Of a stretch of 6,124 nucleotides of DNA, positions 1 through 4,949 are shown piece after piece. Under the pieces are notes generated by a model. It saw only the letters and a program-made list of their open reading frames with translations. It searched no databases and was not told where the DNA came from. Source of the stretch: an uncultured Fimbriimonadales bacterium (GTDB lineage Bacteria > Armatimonadota > Fimbriimonadia > Fimbriimonadales > GBS-DC); the NCBI GenBank assembly GCA_937934465.1, contig CALGZO010000239.1, positions 1-6,124 on the forward strand, written 5' to 3'. The position numbers and the translations under genes were made by a program. How positions within the stretch are numbered: position 1 is the stretch's first letter; each line of letters opens with the position of its first letter.

Positions 1-360
1 CAATCCCACCAGCTGAAACGCCAACGCCGGGTTCACGCGCTTGCTATCGGAGGGGCACAACATAATATCGCCGTTCTTCTGGTAGGGAACCAACGCTTGG
101 TAAAACGAGAAGACACACACACCGCTACCTGTGAACTGAAGGTATAGGTTAACTGGGAATGTATCGTCGTAGTCTTGCGCGTAGAGCAGCACTGCCGTCG
201 CCGACTGACGCAGATTGCTGATACACTGGGTCGAGCGTGCGCGTTCACGCGCCTGCGCAAACACAGGGAACAGAATCGCCGCCAAGATTGCGATAATCGC
301 AATCACGACCAGCAGCTCAATCAGTGTGAAACCGTCTCTGTTGGAACGAGCTCTTCGCAT
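1..360 (-). CDS. Prepilin-type N-terminal cleavage/methylation protein (pseudopilin, DUF1559-like), 3' end outside window
   Basis: The first 120 codons are present, reading leftward off the window edge with no stop. The N-terminus is a class III signal peptide: a short basic leader (MRRARSNRDG), predicted prepilin-peptidase cleavage between G10 and F11, the expected Glu at mature position 5 (E15), then a hydrophobic helix FTLIELLVVIAIIAILAAIL through about residue 33. It continues VFAQARERARSTQCISNLRQ and YAQDYDDTFP, and later has KNGDIMLCPSD, typical of large DUF1559/type II-secretion-G-like pseudopilins. Such proteins are processed and inserted in the cytoplasmic membrane, and some assemble into pilus-like fibres. 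The substrate or fibre here cannot be told. The ATG at 360 gives a normal short leader; in-frame GTGs at 366 and 369 are alternatives. There is no convincing Shine-Dalgarno. The gene is divergent from the rhodopsin gene. Confidence 0.9.
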   Translation of the reverse strand, partial: MRRARSNRDGFTLIELLVVIAIIAILAAILFPVFAQARERARSTQCISNLRQSATAVLLYAQDYDDTFPVNLYLQFTGSGVCVFSFYQALVPYQKNGDIMLCPSDSKRVNPALAFQLVGL

Positions 361-406
361 AGACACCACCGCACCGTAGCATACCTTTACATCCTCTTAA
401 TAATTC

Positions 407-422
407 TGTGATTCAAATCACG
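407..422. promoter_or_regulatory. CRP/FNR-family-like operator (TGTGA-N6-TCACG)
   Basis: TGTGATTCAAATCACG lies in the 107-bp divergent gap between the pseudopilin and rhodopsin genes. It contains a perfect dyad, GTGATT/AATCAC with a 2-bp centre at 414-415, and matches nine of the ten fixed bases of the CRP consensus TGTGA-N6-TCACA. The centre (414.5) lies about 42 bp before a rhodopsin transcription start estimated near 456, the usual position for class II activation by CRP-family proteins. That start is inferred, and the pseudopilin promoter would be equally reachable. No regulator gene is in the window. Confidence 0.5.
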
Positions 423-448
423 GAACCGACGACTTGGCAAAAGGTAAA
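422..448 (+). promoter_or_regulatory. Possible ECF-type promoter of the rhodopsin gene
   Basis: GGAAC at 422-426 is followed after 16 bp by GGTAAA at 443-448. This resembles the GGAAC-N17-CGTATA element before the sigma-factor operon in the same window. A housekeeping reading is also possible, with TAAAGT at 445-450 as a weak -10. No sigma70 -35 is well placed: TTGGCA at 434-439 is too close. Short GGAAC words occur elsewhere in the window by chance, so this is a tentative assignment. Confidence 0.27.
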
Positions 449-456
449 GTAGATGC

Positions 457-463
457 GGAGGTG
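457..463 (+). promoter_or_regulatory. Ribosome binding site fixing the rhodopsin start at 468
   Basis: GGAGGTG ends 4 nt before the ATG at 468 (6 nt counted from GGAGG). This is a near-ideal Shine-Dalgarno, whereas the in-frame ATG at 453 has only a weak AAAGGT upstream and would place this site inside the coding sequence. It therefore supports the shorter, 262-residue protein. Confidence 0.8.
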
Positions 464-467
464 CGAT

Positions 468-1256
468 ATGAACCTACCTGAACTATCGTACACACAGTAC
501 TGGCTCGTATTCAATGTGTTGTCCCTCACCGTAGCGGTGATGGGAGCTTCTGGGCTGTTCTTCCTGATGGCTCGGAGCTATGTCGCGCCGAAGTATCATA
601 TCGCGCTCTATCTCTCTGCGTTAGTTGTGTTCATCGCGGGTTATCACTACCTGCGTATCTTCGAGAGCTGGCAAGGCGCCTATGTGCTTAGTCAGTCCGG
701 CACATATGTCCCGTCGGGGAAGCCGTTCAACGACTTCTACCGCTACGCGGACTGGATTATCACTGTGCCGTTGCTGCTGACGGAGCTGATTTATGTGATG
801 GCGTTGCCACGCGCGAAGACCAACAGCCTCATCACGCGCTTGGTGATTGCAGCGGTGCTGATGTTGGCTTTGGGCTATCCTGGAGAAATAGAGCGCGAGA
901 ACATGACGATGCGTACCGTCTGGTTCGTGCTGAGCTGCATTCCGTTCGTGTACATCTTGTATGTGCTGTATGGCGAGCTGAGCCGCGTGCTGAGCGAGGC
1001 GAAGTTCGCCCCGCGCGTGAATCAGCTGATTGGCACGACCCGCACCCTGCTACTTATTTCGTGGCTGTTCTATCCGATTGCTTATCTTGCGCCCATGGTG
1101 GGCGTCAGCGGCGCGGTGGGCGAAGTGGCGCTCCAAGTCGGCTACAGTATCGCCGATTTGACCGCCAAGGCGCTCTTCGGCGTGATGCTGTACCTCATCG
1201 CGCGCGAGAAGACACTCTCGGAAGAGCCAGCCTACGCAACCCAGACTGCTAGCTGA
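468..1256 (+). CDS. Xanthorhodopsin-like light-driven outward proton pump
   Basis: A 262-residue, seven-helix microbial (type 1) rhodopsin of the cytoplasmic membrane that binds retinal and should pump protons outward on illumination. Helix C reads RYADWIITVPLLLTE, giving Asp95 (counterion/proton acceptor), Thr99 and Glu106 (proton donor): the DTE motif of proteorhodopsins and xanthorhodopsins, not the NDQ sodium or NTQ chloride motif. Helix G reads GYSIADLTAK, with Asp230 and the retinal Schiff-base Lys234. His60 in SALVVFIAGYHYLRI matches the His that pairs with the counterion in xanthorhodopsin, and Leu103 at the spectral switch predicts green absorption. From memory of Salinibacter xanthorhodopsin, similarity runs the whole length (APKY, LGYPGE, IPFV, ALQVGY). 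Phe153 (after W152) replaces the Gly that opens the carotenoid-binding fenestration, so a xanthophyll antenna is unlikely. The start follows the GGAGG site. The gene is monocistronic, with no retinal-synthesis gene nearby. Confidence 0.96.
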   Translation: MNLPELSYTQYWLVFNVLSLTVAVMGASGLFFLMARSYVAPKYHIALYLSALVVFIAGYHYLRIFESWQGAYVLSQSGTYVPSGKPFNDFYRYADWIITVPLLLTELIYVMALPRAKTNSLITRLVIAAVLMLALGYPGEIERENMTMRTVWFVLSCIPFVYILYVLYGELSRVLSEAKFAPRVNQLIGTTRTLLLISWLFYPIAYLAPMVGVSGAVGEVALQVGYSIADLTAKALFGVMLYLIAREKTLSEEPAYATQTAS

Positions 1257-1279
1257 TTCTCCTTCCTCTCTCCGACGCT

Positions 1280-1314
1280 AAGCCCCCGCACTGCGCGGGG
1301 GCTTTCGCTATTTG
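1280..1314 (+). terminator. Intrinsic terminator after the rhodopsin gene
   Basis: AAGCCCCCGC (1280-1289) pairs perfectly with GCGGGGGCTT (1295-1304) around a 5-nt loop, followed by the T-rich TTCGCTATTT. It lies 24 nt after the rhodopsin stop and just before the upp -10, so it separates the two transcripts. Confidence 0.85.
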
Positions 1315-1318
1315 GGGG

Positions 1319-1331
1319 TACAATTCTCGCG
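1319..1331 (+). promoter_or_regulatory. -10 element and start region of upp, predicted leaderless
   Basis: TACAAT at 1319-1324 (5 of 6 to TATAAT) is followed by exactly 7 nt (TCTCGCG) and the upp ATG. Transcription would start at or next to the ATG. There is no Shine-Dalgarno upstream and no recognisable -35; the preceding bases are the rhodopsin terminator. The same geometry occurs before pgl. Confidence 0.6.
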
Positions 1332-1958
1332 ATGCGAATCGAAGTAGTTGAGCATCCGCTCGTGAAGCATATTCTGACGCGCCTACGCGACGCAGAGACC
1401 GAACCTGCTCAGTTTCGCGCCTTGGCGCGGCAACTCACACTGCTGCTCGCCGTGGAAGCGACGCGCGACCTGCCCCTGCGCGAGCATCCCGTGCAGACGC
1501 CGTTGGAGCCGACCACAGGGCACTCGCTGGCGCAGCCGATAGTCGCCGTACCCATCCTACGCGCAGGGCTGGGCATGCTGGAAGCGATTACCGAGCTGTT
1601 CACTGATGTGCGCGTGGGCTATATCGGGCTGGAGCGCGATGAGCGTACCGCCGTCGCACGCGCCTACTACTGCAAGCTGCCGCCAATAGGCGCAAGCCGC
1701 GTGCTGTTGTTAGACCCTATGTTGGCGACGGGCGGCTCGGCGGCGCAGGCAATCGAGGTGCTTATCAACGCAGGCGCGCGCGACATCGTGCATGTCTGCG
1801 TCGTGGCTGCGCCTGAAGGCGTGCAACGGCTCAACAAGCAGTTCCCACAAGTGCGAATCGTCGCCGCCTCTTTAGATTTGGGGCTGAACGACCGAAAATT
1901 CATCGTGCCGGGCTTAGGCGATTTCGGCGATCGGCTCTATGGCACAGGGGCGCGCTAA
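1332..1958 (+). CDS. upp: Uracil phosphoribosyltransferase
   Basis: Cytosolic pyrimidine-salvage enzyme joining uracil and 5-phosphoribosyl-1-pyrophosphate (PRPP) to give UMP and pyrophosphate. The 208 residues equal the usual length of bacterial Upp. Diagnostic segments are all present: VPILRAGLGMLEAI (73-86, with Arg77), the YYCKLP segment (112-117), the PRPP loop LLLDPMLATGGSAAQAI (125-141, DPMLATGGS core at 128-136), and the uracil-binding C-terminus FIVPGLGDFGDRLYGT (190-205). The usual Ala between GLGD and GD is Phe here, a mild variation. PyrR is excluded by this C-terminal signature. The start has no Shine-Dalgarno but sits 7 nt after a -10 box, suggesting a leaderless mRNA. The gene stands alone, insulated upstream by the rhodopsin terminator and converging on htrA downstream. 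Confidence 0.96.
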   Translation: MRIEVVEHPLVKHILTRLRDAETEPAQFRALARQLTLLLAVEATRDLPLREHPVQTPLEPTTGHSLAQPIVAVPILRAGLGMLEAITELFTDVRVGYIGLERDERTAVARAYYCKLPPIGASRVLLLDPMLATGGSAAQAIEVLINAGARDIVHVCVVAAPEGVQRLNKQFPQVRIVAASLDLGLNDRKFIVPGLGDFGDRLYGTGAR

Positions 1959-1959
1959 C

Positions 1960-1989
1960 AAAAATGGGCTAACCTTGTGGGTCAGCCCA
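1960..1989 (-). terminator. Minus-strand intrinsic terminator in the upp/htrA convergent gap
   Basis: Read on the minus strand, TGGGCTGACC pairs with GGTTAGCCCA (1980-1989 with 1965-1974; one C/A mismatch, 5-nt loop) and is followed directly by TTTTT (1964-1960). On the plus strand the hairpin is followed by AAAAGCG, without a U-tract, so it points leftward. It could end the sigma-htrA transcript, the candidate small RNA, or both. It begins 2 nt after the upp stop. Confidence 0.7.
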
Positions 1990-1998
1990 AAAGCGGGT

Positions 1999-2014
1999 GG
2001 GACATCCGTGTCCC
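1999..2014. repeat. Solo GGACA-N4-TGTCC dyad related to the 3'-end tandem array
   Basis: GGGACATCCGTGTCCC is a perfect 6-bp inverted repeat with a 4-nt centre. It has the same GGACA-N4-TGTCC core as every dyad in the array at 5874-6124, and ATGCTT follows closely in both places. It forms the third hairpin of the candidate small RNA. Confidence 0.55.
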
Positions 2015-2077
2015 TGATGCTTCGTAGAGTGTGCCGATGTTAGCCTCTACAAAGGTCGTCCTCCTGACGACATCTTA

Positions 2078-2107
2078 GTTATACCCTATGCGTGGGGGCT
2101 ATGTCAA
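2078..2107 (-). promoter_or_regulatory. Sigma70-type promoter facing leftward from the htrA 3' end
   Basis: On the minus strand a perfect TTGACA (2107-2102) is followed after 18 bp by TATAAC (2083-2078), 5 of 6 to consensus. The -35 is the best match to consensus seen in the window. It lies 15 nt downstream of the htrA stop and points away from any protein-coding gene on its strand, the basis for proposing the small RNA. Expected transcription start is about 2071. Confidence 0.55.
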
Positions 2108-2119
2108 CCCCCCCCACGC
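2090..2119. repeat. GC-rich inverted repeat after htrA
   Basis: GCGTGGGGG (2090-2098) pairs perfectly with CCCCCACGC (2111-2119) around a 12-nt centre. It begins 2 nt past the htrA stop codon. There is no U-tract on either side, so it is not a standard intrinsic terminator; it may protect the mRNA 3' end or pause polymerase. The TTGACA of the leftward promoter lies in its loop. Confidence 0.5.
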
Positions 2120-2121
2120 TG

Positions 2122-3597
2122 TTAGGGCATCCGAAACATGACCAGCATCTCCATCGTTCGATCTTCGATTTGGCGCAGGACGCGCAGGCGCACCGCGCGA
2201 CCTGATGGAAGCTCGCTCAGCGCGCGCTGCAGTTCGGCGACAGTTTGGACAGGCGTGCGTCCGACCGCGATAATCACATCGCCCTCGAACAGCTCGCCCG
2301 ATGCAGGGCTGTTCGGCGCGACGCTCCGCACATAGACGCCTCGCGCGTTGCCCAATTCGCGCTGCATTTCGTTGGGTATCTCGCCCACCTCGATTCCCAA
2401 TCGCTCCAGCACGCCTTGCTTCACTTCTCGCGCGGCTGGCGATTCGCCCGACTCGGACGCATCCTCAGGGTGCGTCGTCAGGGTGGCTTCTAAATCGATT
2501 CGCTTCCCGTCGCGCAGCACGCCCAGGCGCACTTTGGCGTTGGGACCCTTGTCGGCAATCATCGTGCGGAACTGGCTCTCGTTGCGGATAGGCGTTCCGT
2601 CCACCTCCACAATCACATCGCCGGGCTCGATTCCAGCGCGTGCGGCGGGGGTATCGCGTTCTACCGAGCGTATCAACACGCCTTGCTCGGCTTTCAGCTC
2701 CTCACGCATATCGGCGGGGATGTCGGTCAGCGCAACGCCCAGATAGCCGCGCTGGTAGGAGCCTTGCTCAATCAGTTGACGCACGATGGTCTTCACTCGA
2801 TTGATGGGGATGGCGAAGCCGATGCCCACATTACCGCCCATCAGCCCGCCCGCGACGATAGCCGTATTGATGCCGATTACTTCGCCGCGCGAGTTGACGA
2901 GCGGACCGCCAGAGTTGCCAGAGTTGATAGCGGCGTCGGTCTGTATCAAATCGGCGTAGTCGCGAACGCGCCCCTGTCCGGGGATGACCTCGCGACGCCC
3001 AACCGCGCTAATGATGCCCATCGTGAGCGTGTTCTCTAATCCGAACGGGCTGCCAATCGCGAACGCTATCTGTCCGGGCTTCACTTGCGACGAGTCGCCC
3101 AAGGCAGCAGCGGGCAGGTTGTCGCGATTCACCTTGATAACGGCGATGTCCGCGCTTGGCGCACGCAACACTTCGCCTTTGGCTTTCGTGCCGTCGTAGA
3201 AGGTCACCTCCACATCGGTCGCGTCGGCAACCACATGGTCGTTGGTCACGATGTATCCGTCGCTGCGAATAATCACGCCAGAGCCTTGCCCTTGAAAGGG
3301 TTGTTCAGGGACGAGGGGGATCTCGAAACGCTCGCGCCCGAAGAAGAACTCGCGCCTACCCTCGCGTGGGCGTTGAGCAGCTTGTCGAGTGGCGCGGATA
3401 TGCACAACTGTCGGTTGAACAGTCTCCGCCACGCGAGTCAGGGCAGACTCTAAGCTCGTCAGGGTTGCCTGCTCTTGGGGAGTGAACGAGACGACGGCGC
3501 GCTCTTGGGCAATCGCGCCGCCTTGCAACGCGACATAAGTAATCGCTGCGCCAATCAATACACCCAAACCCAGAATCAGATGCCAACGCTTCACCAT
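2122..3597 (-). CDS. htrA: HtrA/DegP-like serine endoprotease with two PDZ domains
   Basis: A 491-residue envelope protease and chaperone that degrades misfolded exported proteins. Residues 7-25 form a hydrophobic signal or anchor; AIA at 28-30 could be a signal-peptidase site, giving a periplasmic enzyme. The trypsin-like domain (about 55-275) has the complete triad: His121 in VTNDHVV, Asp150 in SADIAVIKV, Ser229 in INSGNSGGPL. PDZ1 (about 283-375) opens with GYLGVAL and contains AGIEPGDVI; PDZ2 (about 395-487) contains ASGELFEGDVI. Two PDZ domains and this length match DegP/DegQ rather than the single-PDZ DegS. The ATG follows AGGAGGTT (3610-3603), which overlaps the stop codon of the anti-sigma gene, with an 11-nt gap between the genes. 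It is the last gene of the sigma/anti-sigma operon, implying induction by envelope stress through that sigma factor. Confidence 0.96.
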   Translation of the reverse strand: MVKRWHLILGLGVLIGAAITYVALQGGAIAQERAVVSFTPQEQATLTSLESALTRVAETVQPTVVHIRATRQAAQRPREGRREFFFGRERFEIPLVPEQPFQGQGSGVIIRSDGYIVTNDHVVADATDVEVTFYDGTKAKGEVLRAPSADIAVIKVNRDNLPAAALGDSSQVKPGQIAFAIGSPFGLENTLTMGIISAVGRREVIPGQGRVRDYADLIQTDAAINSGNSGGPLVNSRGEVIGINTAIVAGGLMGGNVGIGFAIPINRVKTIVRQLIEQGSYQRGYLGVALTDIPADMREELKAEQGVLIRSVERDTPAARAGIEPGDVIVEVDGTPIRNESQFRTMIADKGPNAKVRLGVLRDGKRIDLEATLTTHPEDASESGESPAAREVKQGVLERLGIEVGEIPNEMQRELGNARGVYVRSVAPNSPASGELFEGDVIIAVGRTPVQTVAELQRALSELPSGRAVRLRVLRQIEDRTMEMLVMFRMP

Positions 3598-3608
3598 TTC
3601 TCAACCTC

Positions 3609-4220
3609 CTATCGCAACGATTCCACGATTTTCGGCTCTATGGGGATAGAACTCCACTCGCTCGCAGGTTGATACCCCATTAGTGGGTCTGACGGCTGCG
3701 CCAAACTGGGCATCAGCGACGAATCGGGCGGAGGGGTGGAATAGTACGGAGATTTGCGAACCGAGAGGAGCGCTGAGGGACGATAGGCGGAGAACATTTC
3801 GTGGTAAGGAATGGGATTGAGCATTGGCGAGTTGGTAATCACAGTAGTTGAGGAAATCGTATCGGGCGGCGTTGTTGGGGTCGTGGTTTTGTCATCCGAC
3901 GCGCCCCAGAACGCTATCGCCGCTGCGAGCGCGAATCCACCCGCATATTGCCACCAGCGCGTCGCGCGCCAGCGAATGAGAACCGCGCGACGCGGAGCAG
4001 GCGCACTCTGACGCACCAATAATAGTACATGCTCGGGACCGCGCCGTGAGGCTACAGAGGGCATCTGGCGGAGCATCTGCTTGGTGCGCCTTAGGGTTTC
4101 TAACTCTATAGAACACTCAATACACTGCTCCAAGTGGCTGCGGATTTGCTGTTGCTCGACTCCTGAAAGTTCGCAATCTAAGTACGCGGAAAGGCGAGAC
4201 TGCACATAGCGACAATTCAT
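3609..4220 (-). CDS. Membrane-anchored zinc-binding anti-sigma factor
   Basis: 203 residues. The N-terminal cytoplasmic domain (about 1-50) is a zinc-binding anti-sigma domain (ZAS, zf-HC2): MNCRYVQSRLSAYLDCELSG followed by His29-x3-Cys33-x2-Cys36 (HLEQCIEC), with extra cysteines at 3 and 16. The domain would hold the partner sigma factor inactive. One membrane segment is visible (about 89-106, QYAGGFALAAAIAFWG), leaving a C-terminal half of about 95 residues outside the membrane, rich in Pro, Ser and Thr, with no domain I recognise. This is the RseA/RsiW-like arrangement, in which stress-triggered proteolysis frees the sigma factor; which protease acts here is not shown. The start ATG overlaps the sigma stop (ATGA), so translation is probably coupled, and GAGGTG lies just upstream. 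Family assignment comes from the Cys/His motif and position. Confidence 0.9.
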   Translation of the reverse strand: MNCRYVQSRLSAYLDCELSGVEQQQIRSHLEQCIECSIELETLRRTKQMLRQMPSVASRRGPEHVLLLVRQSAPAPRRAVLIRWRATRWWQYAGGFALAAAIAFWGASDDKTTTPTTPPDTISSTTVITNSPMLNPIPYHEMFSAYRPSALLSVRKSPYYSTPPPDSSLMPSLAQPSDPLMGYQPASEWSSIPIEPKIVESLR

Positions 4221-4816
4221 TTCATTTCACCTCGCTCGAAGAGATTGGGATGGCGTTTTTGGATGTAATCACGAAGCTGCTTGCGTCCTCGATGGATGCG
4301 GGATCGCACGGTGCCGATGGAGGTGTTCATAGCCTCTGCAATCTCCTCATAGGAGTTGCCCTCCAAGTCGGCTAACACAACGGCAACTCGGAACTCGGGC
4401 GAGAGGTGCTGCAAGCCTTCGTGAATTGCCTCGATATACTCTTTGTTCAGCACTTGCTCCATCGGACTCGGCGACAGATCGGGCAAATCGAGGGCTGTGC
4501 CTTCCTCGCCGTCGTCCGTGCTATAGGTTTCATCGATGGAGATTGTTCGTAGCCGTCCCCGACGCCGATACTCGTCGATATAGAGGTTCGTGAGGATGCG
4601 CGTGAACCAGTTCATAAACGGCATACTGCGGTCGTAGCGGTCGAAGAAGCGATACGCGCGTAGAAACGCCTCCTGCACGAGGTCTTCCGCGTCGGCGGTG
4701 TTCCCCGTTAGGCGGTAGGCGATGTTGTACGCCTGCTGGTAGTGTTTGTAGACCAGCTCGTCGAACTCACGCTGGATGAGCTCATCCATAGGTTTTAAGA
4801 CCGCCGTGTGGGTCAT
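4217..4816 (-). CDS. ECF (extracytoplasmic function) RNA polymerase sigma factor, RpoE/SigW type
   Basis: A 199-residue sigma-70 family protein with only regions 2 and 4. Region 2 (about 18-88) includes ELVYKHYQQAYNIAYRLTGN, the DAEDLVQEAFLRAYR signature and a WFTRILTNLYIDEYRRRGR promoter-melting segment. An acidic linker of about 40 residues follows (DDGEEGT). Region 4 (about 130-185) carries the helix-turn-helix YEEIAEAMNTSIGTVRSRIHRGRKQL. It directs core polymerase to stress promoters and is presumably held by the anti-sigma factor encoded next. The ATG at 4816 is chosen because GGAG (4826-4823) sits 6 nt upstream; GTG at 4831 or ATG at 4828 are in frame, lack a Shine-Dalgarno, and would need leaderless initiation from the promoter just upstream. 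It is the first gene of a three-gene operon with its anti-sigma factor and htrA. Confidence 0.93.
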   Translation of the reverse strand: MTHTAVLKPMDELIQREFDELVYKHYQQAYNIAYRLTGNTADAEDLVQEAFLRAYRFFDRYDRSMPFMNWFTRILTNLYIDEYRRRGRLRTISIDETYSTDDGEEGTALDLPDLSPSPMEQVLNKEYIEAIHEGLQHLSPEFRVAVVLADLEGNSYEEIAEAMNTSIGTVRSRIHRGRKQLRDYIQKRHPNLFERGEMK

Positions 4817-4836
4817 CACCGTCTCCATCACAAGGG

Positions 4837-4864
4837 TATACGCACGATGGAACGGTAGAGTTCC
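4837..4864 (-). promoter_or_regulatory. Likely autoregulated ECF promoter of the sigma/anti-sigma/htrA operon
   Basis: On the minus strand GGAAC (4864-4860) is followed after 17 bp by CGTATA (4842-4837). A GGAAC-type -35 with a CGT-type -10 about 16-17 bp apart is the general form of ECF promoters, and these operons are usually self-activated. Transcription would start near 4830, within a few bases of the GTG/ATG alternatives and about 14 nt before the preferred ATG. TATACC within the same stretch is a weaker housekeeping reading. A run of eight G lies immediately upstream and contributes the GG of GGAAC. Confidence 0.55.
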
Positions 4865-4930
4865 CCCCCCACACGCAGTCGTCCCTCCTTCGCGTTTTTA
4901 GACGCCTGATAAGTGTACCATGTTCCGCAT

Positions 4931-4949
4931 CGAGCTTAGGACAAGCTCG
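4931..4949. repeat. Short inverted repeat across the pgl stop codon
   Basis: CGAGCTTAGGACAAGCTCG has perfect 7-bp arms and a 5-nt loop, and contains the pgl TAA (4938-4936). No U-tract follows on the minus strand, so at most it is a weak terminator or mRNA-stabilising hairpin. The rest of the 119-nt gap to the sigma start shows only a G8 run and the ECF promoter. Confidence 0.4.

Larger units (their letters stand above)
1960..2071 (-). ncRNA. Candidate small structured RNA, about 110 nt
   Basis: A good promoter (TTGACA-N18-TATAAC, 2107-2078) fires leftward into this gap, and an intrinsic terminator ends at 1960, so a transcript of roughly 110 nt is predicted. In transcript order it can form four hairpins: GTCGTC/GACGAC with loop AGGAG (2071-2055); GTAGAG/CTCTAC with a 15-nt loop (2050-2024); GGGACA/TGTCCC with loop CGGA (2014-1999); and the terminator stem. 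No ORF of useful size is present: the one at the 5' end, ATG at 2073, would stop after 8 codons. The 3' end stops just short of upp, so it is not antisense to that coding sequence unless it reads through. I do not recognise it as a named RNA family. Promoter and terminator are visible; expression and function are inference. Confidence 0.42.

Noticed and set aside
453..467. Earlier rhodopsin start at the ATG at 453
   Set aside because: It would bury the GGAGGTG ribosome binding site in the coding sequence and add MRRCD, which is not expected in the family.
468..1256. Sodium or chloride pump, sensory rhodopsin or heliorhodopsin
   Set aside because: Helix C has Asp, Thr and Glu at the three motif positions, the signature of outward proton pumps, and no transducer gene is adjacent.
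1409..1903. Minus-strand open frames inside upp
   Set aside because: Their translations are low-complexity Arg/Ser/Ala sequences without motifs; they are shadows of the upp coding strand.
2055..2071. GTCGTC/GACGAC hairpin as a terminator
   Set aside because: The 6-bp stem is short and has no U-tract on either strand; it is better seen as the 5' hairpin of the candidate RNA.
2245..3453. Plus-strand open frames opposite htrA
   Set aside because: The htrA strand gives a complete two-PDZ protease; the opposite frames show no recognisable domain and no ribosome binding sites.
4881..4910. Terminator at the GCGT/ACGC dyad around TTTTTAG between pgl and the sigma gene
   Set aside because: The stem is only 4 bp and the T-run lies in the loop, not after the stem.
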